A DNA stretch of 64,000 nucleotides. Source: VXOI01 sp965261945 (GTDB lineage Bacteria; Chloroflexota; Dehalococcoidia; Lucifugimonadales; UBA3495). The position numbers were made by a program, and so were the translations under genes. Position 1 is the first letter of the stretch; each line of letters opens with the position of its first letter. The DNA is taken from positions 372,001 through 436,000 of the forward strand of contig CBDHEF010000002.1 of the NCBI GenBank assembly GCA_965261945.1. Reading direction: 5' to 3'. Below, one piece after another: positions 41,011-49,838 of this stretch. The notes beneath the pieces are model-generated. The model was given only the letters and a program-made list of their open reading frames with translations, ran no database searches and had not been told where the DNA came from.

Positions 41011-41477
41011 ATGGCAGGGAACGCAGTTGAAGTAGACCACTCTGTGAATGGCGACTTGCTATGGCCTGGTAATGGAACCCCGAGTATAGACTCCGCCCGA
41101 AACGTTGCATTTGAGCCGGATTTTATGCCTTCTTTTCGGCTGACGGCAAGTGCGTCGGCGTGTATCTGTTTGATGCTGCCCGTATACTTGTGCCTCAACT
41201 AACTCTGGATTCGCCGACTGTGAAATTCCATTTCAAGGGGTTGAGAGGAGCCTATTGCAGAGACACCGACACTCTCACGATTGGCAACGGGAAGATGGCC
41301 GTAAGCAGCGAGGAGATGGCTAAGGGACTCACCGCTCACTACGACAAAATGGAAGAGGTCGTCGGCTTCACCCTAAAGTGGGCCGGGGAGCTGTTGCTGA
41401 CGCTCTTGCGGATGCGGCGGGTGTCTACAGCGGAAGAACTAGCCGCCATAGGGGAAATTAAGGCAACGGGTTCATAG
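41011..41477 (+). pseudogene. Frameshifted DUF2283-like protein (two tandem modules)
   Basis: ATG at 41011 opens MAGNAVEVDHSVNGDLLWPGNGTPSIDSARNVAFEPDF in one frame; at about 41120 the conserved reading moves by one base to FYAFFSADGKCVGVYLFDAARILVPQL and continues to 41477 through YCRDTDTLTIGNGKMAVSSEEMAKGLTAHYDKMEEVVGFTLKWAGELLL. Both halves look like DUF2283 modules, so an intact protein would be about 155 residues with two copies. A single missing T in the run at 41121-41124 would explain the shift (real mutation or sequencing error). DUF2283 is often paired with small toxin-like genes; none is left here. Confidence 0.6.
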
Positions 41478-41514
41478 TGTAGAATACTGTCAATTTGGAA
41501 CGCAGAGGTACAGC

Positions 41515-42528
41515 ATGGTCACGCGAATCGGAATCAACGGCTTTGGAAGAATTGGCAGGCTGGTGCTTCGAGCCAACCAGGAGCGTAACGAGGGCAAGGT
41601 GGAGGTGGCGGCGGTCAACGACCTCACCGACGCCGAGACCAACGCCCACCTGCTCAAATATGACACCAGCTACGGCGGCTATCCAGGCAAGGTGGAAGCC
41701 AACAACGGCGATCTGGTTGTTGACGGCCGCGCCATCAAGGTATTCTCTGAGCGCGACCCGGCGGCAATCCCGTGGGGAGAAATGGGAGTTGACCTGGTGG
41801 TCGAGTCCACCGGCATATTCACCGACGCCGAGAAGGCCGCCGGTCACCTAACTGGCGGAGCCAAGAAGGTCATCATCTCCGCGCCAGCCCGAGGCGAAGA
41901 CCTGACGCTGGTCATGGGCGTGAACGACCACCTCTATGATGCCGAGAAGCACACCATCGTCTCCAATGCCTCCTGTACCACCAACTGCTTTGCGCCTATG
42001 GTCAAGGTGCTGCACGACCAGTTCGTCGTGGAGCATGGACTGATGTCCACCATTCACTCCTACACCAACGACCAGGCTATTCTGGACCAGCGGCACAGCG
42101 ACCTGCGGCGGGCTAGGGCGGCGGCCCTGAACATCATCCCCACCAGCACCGGGGCCGCCCGGGCCGTGGGCCTGGTGTTGCCGGAACTCAACGGCAAGTT
42201 GCACGGCATGGCTTTCCGGGTGCCCACTGCCACTGGCTCCATCACCGACTTCACCGCCCAGGTTGCTCGCGATGTGTCGGTGGCCGACGTCAACGCCGCC
42301 TTCCAGAAGGCAGCCGAGAACGAGCTCAAGGGCATACTGGAATACTGCGATGAGCCGCTGGTAAGCTCCGACTTCCGGGGCAACCCGCACAGTTGCATCT
42401 TCGACGCCCTCTCCACCATTGTGATGGCGGACCGCATGGTGAAGATCATGGGCTGGTACGACAACGAATGGGGCTACTCGTGCCGGACCGCCGACCTGGC
42501 GGCCATGATGAGCGAGAAGGGCATCTAG
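41515..42528 (+). CDS. gap: Glyceraldehyde-3-phosphate dehydrogenase, type I
   Basis: A 337-residue glycolytic/gluconeogenic enzyme. RIGINGFGRIGRLVLRA is the dinucleotide-binding N-terminus; SNASCTTNCFAPMVKVL carries the catalytic Cys; HSYTNDQAILD holds the catalytic His; FRVPTATGSITDFT and WYDNEWGYSCRT end the fold. The residue after the second strand (AVNDLTD) suggests NAD preference, as in classical Gap. ATG at 41515, AGAGG upstream. A TAGAAT -10-like hexamer is at 41480 without a clear -35. Confidence 0.96.
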   Translation: MVTRIGINGFGRIGRLVLRANQERNEGKVEVAAVNDLTDAETNAHLLKYDTSYGGYPGKVEANNGDLVVDGRAIKVFSERDPAAIPWGEMGVDLVVESTGIFTDAEKAAGHLTGGAKKVIISAPARGEDLTLVMGVNDHLYDAEKHTIVSNASCTTNCFAPMVKVLHDQFVVEHGLMSTIHSYTNDQAILDQRHSDLRRARAAALNIIPTSTGAARAVGLVLPELNGKLHGMAFRVPTATGSITDFTAQVARDVSVADVNAAFQKAAENELKGILEYCDEPLVSSDFRGNPHSCIFDALSTIVMADRMVKIMGWYDNEWGYSCRTADLAAMMSEKGI

Positions 42529-42593
42529 TCCGGCCCGGCGGACGTATGTCGAGCAGGTTGGAGGCAGGGTAGAGACTTTCTGAGTGACCCCTT

Positions 42594-45500
42594 ATGCGCC
42601 CCTTTTCTAGCCCTCGTCGGTATTTGACCCTGAACGGCCGGGTTTCCTGGCCGTTCTTCGTGTTGGCGGCCATCGTCGCGGTAGCGCTGGCCCTGCGGAT
42701 CCACGGCATCGACTGGGATGGAGGCTATGGCTTCCACCCCGACGAGCGGGACATCTACTTCCGCTCCGATTGTATGTACCGCCTGCTCACCGACGACCCC
42801 AACGCCTCCACCTGCGGCTACGTTGCAGACAACCCTGAAGCGGAGCCGGGGCTTGGCGGGCTCCGTTACTTCTTCGATGCCGAGCGCAGCCCACTTAACC
42901 CCCACTGGTTCCCGCTGGGCAGCATACTGATATATATCCTGGTTTTCGTCCGGTCGGTGGTGGAGCTTTTTACCGACGTGGGCGGGCTGGATATGCGTTT
43001 CGCCGGCCGCACCCTGTCTGCGTTGGCCGACGTGGGATCGGCGCTGATGGTTTTTGTGCTGGGCCGAAGGCTGTACGGGCGCAATGTGGGCCTGCTGGCC
43101 GCCGGGCTGACGGCGCTGGCGGTGATCCACGTCCAGCACAGCCACTTCTACCGCCCTGAGACGTTCACCGTTCTGCTCACCGTTGCCAGCATCTGGGCCA
43201 CGCTGCGGATGGTGGAGAAGGGAAGGCTGCGCGACTCGGTGCTGCTGGGGCTGATTCTGGGGCTGGCCCTGGCCCCCAAGGTGAACGTGCTGCCGCTGCT
43301 GGCGCCGCTGGCTTTGGGCTACGGATACCGTGTGCTGGATGAGGCAGAGGGTCGTTGGGACGAGATTACTCCCGGGATGCTGCAAAAGGTCGCGGGCCAT
43401 GCGGCTTTGGCAGCAGTGGTGGCAATCGGGATGTATTTCATCACCACGCCTTACGCTTTCATAGACATTGGAGCCTTTGTCAGCGATGTGATGTTGCAGA
43501 CGCGGATGGCCCGCAATGCCGGCCTGTTTCCTTTCACGGTGCAGTATGTGGACACCCCTGCCTTCTTGTACCAGATCCGGCAGACGGTGGTCTGGGGGCT
43601 GGGTGTGCCGCTGGGAGTGGTGGCCTGGCTGTCCATCCCGTTTACCGCCCTGGTGGCGGCCTTTGAACGCCGACAGTTTCGCGCCGACCTGATGCTGCTG
43701 GCGTGGGTGGTTCCCAGCCTGTTGTTCCTGGAGAGCTTCGAGGTGCGCTTCCTGCGTTACCTCTTCCCACTGATGCCGGTGATGATTCTGCTGGCGTCGC
43801 GGATGATGCTCCTCAATCTAGATCGCATGGGCTTTTCGCTGCGCCGCCTGCTGGATTCGATGCGGGAGGTCTGGGCGGGGCTTCGTCGGCGGCAGTTTGC
43901 CCCGAGGCCGAGCGCTACATTGGCGCTGCTCCTGATGGCCGTCGGGTTGCCGGTGTTCGTCGTCGCCAGCACCGTCTTCTACTCTCTGGCCTTCCAGAGT
44001 ATGTACGCCGGCGAGCATCCGGCCACCCGGGCGTCCCGGTGGATTCTGACGGAAGTTCCGCGAGGAACTCCCATAGTCTTCGACAATCACTGGGATGAAT
44101 TTCTGCCTGGAATATACGGATATGACACCTGGCAGTTCCCGCTTTACGAACCGGACACGCAGGCGAAAATGGAAACACTGTCGGGACGGCTTTCCCGCTC
44201 CGACTATCTGATTTTTTACAGTCACCGGCCCTACGCCAGCGCCGCCCGGGACCCGGAGCGGTTCCCGTACAGCAACAACTATTACCGCCTGCTGTTCTCC
44301 GGCGAGCTGGGATACCGGCTGCACCGGGAGTTCACCAACTACCCCTCCCTCGGTGGCGTCGTCTTCCGCGATGATGCGCTGGAGCAGTCGGGGCTGCGCA
44401 GCCCTTTGCCGGAGGTTCCGTCGCAGGACGGCAACTTCACGCTGAACCTTGGCTACGCCGACGACAACGTATCGGGCTATGACCATCCGCGTGTACTGGT
44501 GTTTCGCAACGCAGACCGGCGGAGCGAGCCAGAATTGCGAGGGATGCTCGCGCCCACCGTTAGGCCCCGGCCTGCGGCAACGTCCAACGCCCTGATGCTG
44601 ACGCCAGAGGTGCTGGAGCAGCAGCGCTCCGGCGGGACGTTCAGCGAGATTGTCGACCGCGACGGGTGGACTAACAGCGTTCCCGTTCTCGCCTGGTTGC
44701 TGGTGGTGGAGGTGATATACCTGCTGGCCTTGCCGCTGGCCCTGTTCGTCTTTCGCCCCCTGTCCGATCGCGGCATCCTGCTGGCGCGGATTCTGGGGCT
44801 GCTGGTGGTCTGCTGGGTGGCCTGGCTGCTCGTATCGCTGGGATGGGTGGATTTCTCGCAGGGCGCGGTCTACATCGGAATGGCGGTGGTGGCGGCGGCT
44901 TCCGGGGTCGTCCTCTGGTTCGCCCGGCGGGAGTTATGGGAGTTCGTGCGGGCGCGATGGAAGCTGCTGGTCTTCACGGAAGCGCTGTTTCTGGCGGCAT
45001 TTCTGGCCTTCGTGGCGGTTCGCTACTTTAATCCTGACCTGTGGCACCCGTACCGTGGCGGCGAGAAGCCGATGGAGCTGGCGTATTTCACCGCAGTTTT
45101 CCGCTCGACCACGCTGCCCCCCTATGATCCGTGGTTCGCCGGTGGGTATCTGAACTACTACTATTGGGGCTACTTCGTCATTGCCTGCGTGAACCGAGTT
45201 GCCGCCATCGTCCCCACGACGGCCTTCAACCTGGCAGTGCCGCTGTTTTTCGCGCTGACCCTGACCGGGGCTTTCTCGCTGGGCTACAACCTTGCTGCAG
45301 GAGCGCGGAGCGCTGGTATCCGTCGGCGCGACGGCGAGGCAACCACAGCCACCCGGGCGGCCGACGGGAGAAAGCTGCTCCCGCCGGTATTCTGCGGTGT
45401 TGCCGCCGCGCTGTTCACTGCCGTTATAGGCAACATAGACGGTATAATTCAGATCATTCAGGGCCTGTGGACCTTCGCCGTTAGAAGCGGGACCTGGCCC

Positions 45501-47096
45501 GGGTTCGACTTCTGGCGCAGCAGCCGGATGATTCCGCCGTTGGACAGCTTTGAGCCGCCGTCGCTGGCCTTCTGGCTGCCGGAGTTCATTCCCGGCGATG
45601 CGGGGTCGTCCTGGCATATTACCGAGTTCCCCTTTTTCACCTTTCTCTTCGCCGACCTGCACGCCCACATGATGGTCATTCCCTTCACGTTGCTTGCGCT
45701 GGGGCTGGGGCTGGCGCTGGTGGCCGGGCTGCGGAACGGCGGCCCCGTATGGACGGTGACTGTTGGCGCCGCCCTGGCAATCGCGCTGGGATCCCTGTGG
45801 GCCGTCAATAGCTGGGACTATCCGTCATACGCGATTCTGATCCTGGGACTCATTGGCTTGGCCGTTTTGTTCACGCGCAAATCCCCGCGCAATAAGCTGT
45901 TGCTGTTTGCCGGGCTGGGAGCGAGCATCCTGGCTGTGAGCCTTCTGGCGTTCTGGCCGTTTCATCAGTTTTACGAAACTTTCAACAACGGGCTGGATGC
46001 CTCAAGGTGGCGGACGCCCGTTGACCGATTCCTCGCCATTCACGGACTTTTCCTTTTCATCATCGTTACTTTTTTGATTGCCCGAACCCGCCGCGACCTG
46101 GCTACATTTGCGCGAAGCTCCCGCCGGGGCGAGGAACTGCCGCCGGGCATGGGTTGGCTGCGGCTGACGGTCGTAGTCATGGTGGCCACAGGCGTAATCT
46201 TCGCAGTACTCGGCTACTGGAACGCCGTACTGGTGTCGGCGCTGCTCCTTCTGACGCTGGCTGCCGGGTGGCGGGTGTTGCAGTCTCCCGAGCCGTCCCG
46301 CCCCTACGACGCCATGGCTCTGGCCATGCTGGCGATGGCGGCGCTAATAGCCATCGGCGTTGACTTGGTCACAGTGGAGGGCGACATCGGTCGAATGAAC
46401 ACCCTGTTCAAGTATTACCTGGAAGTTTGGGTGTTCATGGCGATTGCCGCGGCGTATATGCTGTGGCGGCTATCAGCGGCTGGGTTGCGGAGGGTTGATT
46501 TCCGCGGGCCCGTCGTTGTTTGGATGGTTGTGCTGGCGATACTGGTCGGATCGTCCCTCATCTACACGGCCTTGGGGACTCGTGACCGGCTCGCCGACCG
46601 GTTCGTAGAGCTTCCGCCGAGCCTTGAAGGAACGGCGTACATGGCGCAGGCAGAGCATTGGGAGCGTGGCGAGACCTTCCCGCTTAGTTGGGACTACGAG
46701 GCTATCCGATGGCTTCAGGACAACGTGGAAGGTTCCCCGGTGGTGCTGGAGGCCCACATGGAGCAATACCGCTGGGGAGGGCGATTCGCCAACTATACCG
46801 GCCTGCCCACGATAATCGGCTGGCCGTGGCACCAGGTCCAGCAGCGCTTTGACTACCGGGAGCAGGTGGAAGAGCGCGCCGGCCACGTTCATCTGGCCTA
46901 TGAGACCACCGACGTGGGAACTGCGGTCGAGTTGATGCGCCGTTACGGGGTGTCCTATGTGGTTGTTGGAGATCTGGAGAGGCTGAACTATGGGGATGCA
47001 GGACTTGCCAAGTTCGAGGAGATGGAGGCGGCGGGACTGCTCAGCAAGGCCTACGCCAACGAAAAAACGGCGATTTTTCGATTTGAATTTCCATAA
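42594..47096 (+). CDS. PMT-type glycosyltransferase fused to a DUF2298 protein
   Basis: A 1500-residue polytopic membrane protein. Residues about 1-690: PMT/ArnT-like glycosyltransferase, with the acidic first loop DGGYGFHPDERDIYFRSD and a long set of hydrophobic helices, then a soluble stretch. Residues about 700-1500: a DUF2298 protein resembling the separate gene at 6491: GGEKPMELAYFTAVFRSTTLPPYDPWFAGGYLNYYYWGYF, ITEFPFFTFLFADLHAHMMVIPF, RMNTLFKYYLEVW and the final WPWHQVQQR. Both reactions are unproven; the family context suggests transfer from a polyprenyl-linked sugar to protein or lipid. ATG at 42594, 65 bases after gap, with TTTCTGAGTGACC upstream (no strong SD). One of the longest genes in the window. 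Confidence 0.85.
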   Translation: MRPFSSPRRYLTLNGRVSWPFFVLAAIVAVALALRIHGIDWDGGYGFHPDERDIYFRSDCMYRLLTDDPNASTCGYVADNPEAEPGLGGLRYFFDAERSPLNPHWFPLGSILIYILVFVRSVVELFTDVGGLDMRFAGRTLSALADVGSALMVFVLGRRLYGRNVGLLAAGLTALAVIHVQHSHFYRPETFTVLLTVASIWATLRMVEKGRLRDSVLLGLILGLALAPKVNVLPLLAPLALGYGYRVLDEAEGRWDEITPGMLQKVAGHAALAAVVAIGMYFITTPYAFIDIGAFVSDVMLQTRMARNAGLFPFTVQYVDTPAFLYQIRQTVVWGLGVPLGVVAWLSIPFTALVAAFERRQFRADLMLLAWVVPSLLFLESFEVRFLRYLFPLMPVMILLASRMMLLNLDRMGFSLRRLLDSMREVWAGLRRRQFAPRPSATLALLLMAVGLPVFVVASTVFYSLAFQSMYAGEHPATRASRWILTEVPRGTPIVFDNHWDEFLPGIYGYDTWQFPLYEPDTQAKMETLSGRLSRSDYLIFYSHRPYASAARDPERFPYSNNYYRLLFSGELGYRLHREFTNYPSLGGVVFRDDALEQSGLRSPLPEVPSQDGNFTLNLGYADDNVSGYDHPRVLVFRNADRRSEPELRGMLAPTVRPRPAATSNALMLTPEVLEQQRSGGTFSEIVDRDGWTNSVPVLAWLLVVEVIYLLALPLALFVFRPLSDRGILLARILGLLVVCWVAWLLVSLGWVDFSQGAVYIGMAVVAAASGVVLWFARRELWEFVRARWKLLVFTEALFLAAFLAFVAVRYFNPDLWHPYRGGEKPMELAYFTAVFRSTTLPPYDPWFAGGYLNYYYWGYFVIACVNRVAAIVPTTAFNLAVPLFFALTLTGAFSLGYNLAAGARSAGIRRRDGEATTATRAADGRKLLPPVFCGVAAALFTAVIGNIDGIIQIIQGLWTFAVRSGTWPGFDFWRSSRMIPPLDSFEPPSLAFWLPEFIPGDAGSSWHITEFPFFTFLFADLHAHMMVIPFTLLALGLGLALVAGLRNGGPVWTVTVGAALAIALGSLWAVNSWDYPSYAILILGLIGLAVLFTRKSPRNKLLLFAGLGASILAVSLLAFWPFHQFYETFNNGLDASRWRTPVDRFLAIHGLFLFIIVTFLIARTRRDLATFARSSRRGEELPPGMGWLRLTVVVMVATGVIFAVLGYWNAVLVSALLLLTLAAGWRVLQSPEPSRPYDAMALAMLAMAALIAIGVDLVTVEGDIGRMNTLFKYYLEVWVFMAIAAAYMLWRLSAAGLRRVDFRGPVVVWMVVLAILVGSSLIYTALGTRDRLADRFVELPPSLEGTAYMAQAEHWERGETFPLSWDYEAIRWLQDNVEGSPVVLEAHMEQYRWGGRFANYTGLPTIIGWPWHQVQQRFDYREQVEERAGHVHLAYETTDVGTAVELMRRYGVSYVVVGDLERLNYGDAGLAKFEEMEAAGLLSKAYANEKTAIFRFEFP

Positions 47097-47105
47097 AGAA
47101 AAATC

Positions 47106-47134
47106 TTGACATAATTCTGAGAATTGTATAAAAT
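47106..47134 (+). promoter_or_regulatory. Near-consensus sigma-70 promoter in a non-coding stretch
   Basis: TTGACA (47106-47111), 17 bases, TAAAAT (47129-47134); TATAAA at 47127 is the alternative -10 with 15 bases. Best promoter in the window, but no coding gene lies downstream on this strand. Confidence 0.7.
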
Positions 47135-47139
47135 CAGCG

Positions 47140-47372
47140 TTGAGGTTTAACCACCTTGCTGCTGCGGGGTCCCGGCAGGGAAACTGTACCAGCGTTTCCG
47201 GTGACGGTCGGGGGGTTCAGTGCCCAGGGCATCTGCTTCCGCCGGTGGGAGCGTTCCATCGGCGGCTGGACACGGAATCCGGCCTATCGGCCCCCCTTTA
47301 GCGGTCCAGCTGTTGTGTTAGTGTGGCGGTTCGGGCGCGCGGGATATGCGATGGGGGGGCCGATTCTCTTTT
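47140..47372 (+). ncRNA. Candidate structured non-coding RNA between convergent genes
   Basis: About 230 bases between the 3' ends of the glycosyltransferase and pheA genes, transcribed if the promoter at 47106 is real. Helices that can form: GGAAAC/GTTTCC near 47179/47195; CCGCCG (47239)/CGGCGG (47260); GCTGGAC (47265-47271)/GTCCAGC (47304-47310); and an exact 11-bp stem ATCGGCCCCCC (47286-47296)/GGGGGGCCGAT (47354-47364). The last two together would be a pseudoknot. Stem 3' end is followed by a T-rich TCTCTTTT. I looked for 6S, 4.5S, tmRNA and RNase P landmarks and did not find them. No good coding frame. Confidence 0.4.
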
Positions 47373-47415
47373 CCCGAATCACTGCCCTCTCCGCACGGCT
47401 TTCAGCAGGCGCCTT

Positions 47416-48261
47416 TCACTCCGCCGGGGAATCTTCCGGCGCCCACTTGGGATAGGAACCCATCACCCTCAGCGAACTCACCCTGCCGCTTACTGCTTCA
47501 ATGGCCTCGCCTAGCAGCGGGTCCTCCCGGTGTCCGTCGCAATCCACGAAGAACACGTACTGCCCCAGGGAACGCTTGGTTGGGCGTGATTCTATTTTCG
47601 CAAGGTTGATTTCCCTCCTGGCGAATTCTCCCATCACTGCATACAACTGGCCCGGCGCGTCCTGGTCAAAGGTGAAGAAGAGGGAAGTCTTGTCGTTGCC
47701 GGTGCGCGAATGGCCCACCTTGGACAGCACCACGAACCGGGTTGCGTTGGCGGCCACGTCCTGAATCCCGGAGTCCAGAATCTCGGCGCTGTACAACTCC
47801 GCCGAGCGGCGCGGCGCTATGGCGGCGGCGGGTGCGTCGCTGCGTATGGCGTCTCCCACTGCGAGAGCGGTGCTGAGGGAGGCGGAGCGGGCGGCGTTGG
47901 CAAAATTCCGCTCCAGGTAATCCCGGCATTGGGCCAGCGCCTGCGGGTGGGAATAGATGATCTCAACGTCTGCAAGTCGAGTGCCGGGCTTGCCCATGAG
48001 ATAGTGGTCTATGGGCAGCACCATTTCGTTGCGTATGTAAATTGACGCCTCGCTGACCAACAGGTCGAGGGTGAAATTCACCGAACCCTCTATGCTGTTT
48101 TCGATGGGAACCACGCCTTGCCCGGCATCGCCGGAGGCCACGGCCACGCCGACGGCGGTGATGCTGGGGCAGGGCCGCAGTTCTGCGCCGGGATCATAGA
48201 GCAGGGCCGCTTCCTCTGTATAAGTTCCGGCCGGCCCCAGAAACGCCAATGTCTGGGCCAC
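47416..48261 (-). CDS. pheA: Prephenate dehydratase with ACT domain
   Basis: A 281-residue enzyme of phenylalanine synthesis. LAFLGPAGTYTEEAAL, GVVPIENSIEGSVNFTLDLL, YSHPQALAQCRDYL, then NATRFVVLSK (the TRF motif) are the catalytic domain. Residues about 190-270 form the regulatory ACT domain: KTSLFFTFDQDAPGQLYAVMGEFARREINLAKIESRPTKRSLGQYVFFVDCDGH, with the ESRP motif for phenylalanine feedback. ATG at 48261; the last gene of the minus-strand run with the TrkA proteins (two bases apart from the next). Confidence 0.94.
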   Translation of the reverse strand: MAQTLAFLGPAGTYTEEAALLYDPGAELRPCPSITAVGVAVASGDAGQGVVPIENSIEGSVNFTLDLLVSEASIYIRNEMVLPIDHYLMGKPGTRLADVEIIYSHPQALAQCRDYLERNFANAARSASLSTALAVGDAIRSDAPAAAIAPRRSAELYSAEILDSGIQDVAANATRFVVLSKVGHSRTGNDKTSLFFTFDQDAPGQLYAVMGEFARREINLAKIESRPTKRSLGQYVFFVDCDGHREDPLLGEAIEAVSGRVSSLRVMGSYPKWAPEDSPAE

Positions 48262-48263
48262 GT

Positions 48264-48923
48264 TCAGACTCCGGTCAAAATGTCGTAGAGTAACTGCTCA
48301 TCCCCGGCGGTGGTGACTGCTATTAGCTCGTCGTCCGCTTCCACCAGGAGCTGACTCGAAGGGATGGTTGTCTGTCCTCTCTTTACGACCAGCGAAATAA
48401 AATTGTCGGGCGGCAGTTGGACCTCATCGAGGCGCTTGCCAACGATGTCGGCTTCGGGTGGCACCGAGACGCATACCAGTTCCTTGCCCGGCTGCCGCAG
48501 CGTCATCAGATGACGCAATGGTTGCCCGGGAACGCCCGCTTCCAGCGCCGTCAATGCGAGATGAATCCAGTTGACGACCACATCAATGCCCATTTCCTCG
48601 AAAATCGGCTCGTTCTTGGGGTCTTTGACCAGAGTCACAGTGCGCGGCTTTTTGAAAATGTACTGAACAATCTGGCAGATTACCAGGTTCGTGGCGTCCA
48701 CGCCGGTCAGGGCGACCACGGCGTCTGCTCGCGCCACTCCGGCCCGCTCCAGCACATCGACGTCGGCTCCGTCGCCCAGCAGCGCGATGATGCCGAGATT
48801 TTCGGTTAGCAACTGATAGCGCTGGGGTTCGCGTTCGATGACCGCCACTTCATGACCAGTGGCGGCCAGCGCCCGGGACAGGTAGAAGCCGACCTCGCTG
48901 CACCCGACGATTACGATGTACAT
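48264..48923 (-). CDS. Potassium-channel RCK/TrkA-type regulatory protein
   Basis: About 219 residues. MYIVIVGCSEVGFYLSRALAATGHEVAVIERE is a TrkA-N dinucleotide-binding domain (GxSxxG rather than GxGxxG). Residues about 140-219 are a TrkA-C domain: LVCVSVPPEADIVGKRLDEVQLPPDNFISLVVKRGQTTIPSSQLLVEADDELIAV. It would gate a K+ channel such as the KtrB/TrkH-type at 51008. The ATG at 48923 fits the family; a TTG at 48971 in frame adds sixteen residues. Its end is two bases from pheA. Confidence 0.82.
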   Translation of the reverse strand: MYIVIVGCSEVGFYLSRALAATGHEVAVIEREPQRYQLLTENLGIIALLGDGADVDVLERAGVARADAVVALTGVDATNLVICQIVQYIFKKPRTVTLVKDPKNEPIFEEMGIDVVVNWIHLALTALEAGVPGQPLRHLMTLRQPGKELVCVSVPPEADIVGKRLDEVQLPPDNFISLVVKRGQTTIPSSQLLVEADDELIAVTTAGDEQLLYDILTGV

Positions 48924-48971
48924 AATCCTGTCTGTTGGCCCGGAACCGGCGAAGAATTCGTCGGGCCCCAA

Positions 48972-49376
48972 TCACTGCGCGTTAATGGCGTAGTGGATGT
49001 CTTGGAGAATTCCCACGGCGTAGCTTACCACGTTCAAGCCCTGAGATGCGTAAAGCACTTGCAGCCGGGGATTCTCCACATGGCAGACCACCCGGGGAAT
49101 GCCGAACATACGGTCGGCAATTTGTGCCGCCAGAAGGTTCTCATGGTCGTCTGTGGACAGAGCGAGAAAGGCTTGGGCCTGGCTGATTCCGGCTTCCATC
49201 AGGTAGTCGCACATCACCGGCTCTGCCAGCAGGACCGCAGATACCTTGGGGTCATGGCCCAACCGCTCCAACTGGCTGCGTTCATGGCCCAGCACGGTGA
49301 TCTGCGTGGCATCGGCAAGCAACTCCCGTACAGCGCCGAAAGCAAGTTCACCGCAGCCGTAAACCAGAATGCGCAC
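48972..49376 (-). CDS. TrkA-N-domain protein (single domain)
   Basis: A 134-residue protein with only the nucleotide-binding TrkA-N fold: RILVYGCGELAFGAVRELLADATQITVLGHER, VMCDYLMEAGISQAQAFLALSTDDHENLLAAQIADRMFGIPRVVCHVENPRLQVLY. The first glycines (YGCGELAFG) are a GxGxxA/G variant. The C-terminal TrkA-C half is absent, so it may pair with the next protein (48264), giving two RCK units from two genes. Stop adjoins the start region of the next gene. Confidence 0.75.
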   Translation of the reverse strand: MRILVYGCGELAFGAVRELLADATQITVLGHERSQLERLGHDPKVSAVLLAEPVMCDYLMEAGISQAQAFLALSTDDHENLLAAQIADRMFGIPRVVCHVENPRLQVLYASQGLNVVSYAVGILQDIHYAINAQ

Positions 49377-49382
49377 CGGGTA

Positions 49383-49838
49383 TCAGCTTCCGGCCAGGGT
49401 TGGAACGTGGATCGGCTCCCTCCAGACCAACACCTGGCACGATGCGTGCTGAAAGATGTATGAGCCGGTGCTGCCCAAGTCGGACTGGCCCAGAGTCTTG
49501 TGGTATGAAATTCCGACGATCACCAGGTCTGCCTGTTCTATCTCCGCCTCGCGAGTCACTGCCGCCCCGGCCTGCCTTGAGCGAATACAGCGGGCTTCCA
49601 CCCCATTGTATCTTTCGTCATGGGCGATGCCCTCATATTTTGTAAGCAGCTTCTCGGCCCGGTCGATGTCTTCAACCACTTCGGCTTCCAACGATAGCGC
49701 CAGGGGCACTTCGATTACGTGGATCGCGCAAAGCTTGGCCTTGGCGTCACGAGCCATGTGGCAAGCCCAGCGGAAGGCTCGCTCGCTGTGAGAAGAATCG
49801 TTAATCGGGATGAGTATCAGCTTCGCGTTGATGGACAT
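49383..49838 (-). CDS. Universal stress protein (UspA family)
   Basis: A 151-residue protein of the USP fold: SINAKLILIPINDSSHSERAFRWACHMARDAKAKLCAIHVIEVPLA and VIVGISYHKTLGQSDLGSTGSYIFQHASCQVLVWRE. The ATP-binding signature (G-x2-G-x9-G-S/T) reads GISYHKTLGQSDLGSTGS-like with a slight departure. ATP binding cannot be asserted. ATG at 49838 has AGGAG three bases upstream. It leads the run USP, TrkA-N, TrkA, pheA on the minus strand; K+ uptake and USP are commonly neighbours. Confidence 0.82.
   Translation of the reverse strand: MSINAKLILIPINDSSHSERAFRWACHMARDAKAKLCAIHVIEVPLALSLEAEVVEDIDRAEKLLTKYEGIAHDERYNGVEARCIRSRQAGAAVTREAEIEQADLVIVGISYHKTLGQSDLGSTGSYIFQHASCQVLVWREPIHVPTLAGS

Noticed and set aside
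40900..41202. Plus-strand frame of 100 codons read as a gene on its own
   Set aside because: Only its second half is similar to a known family, and the similarity continues in another frame; I treat it as part of the frameshifted DUF2283 gene.
47221..47250. Possible 4.5S/SRP RNA on the minus strand (GGCGGAAGCAG)
   Set aside because: It resembles the conserved GGAAGCAG loop only in part, lacks the paired GGUCC and the surrounding stem, and the promoter is on the other strand.
48924..48971. N-terminal extension of the TrkA protein from a TTG at 48971
   Set aside because: The conserved nucleotide-binding fold starts at the ATG at 48923; the extension carries no family residues.
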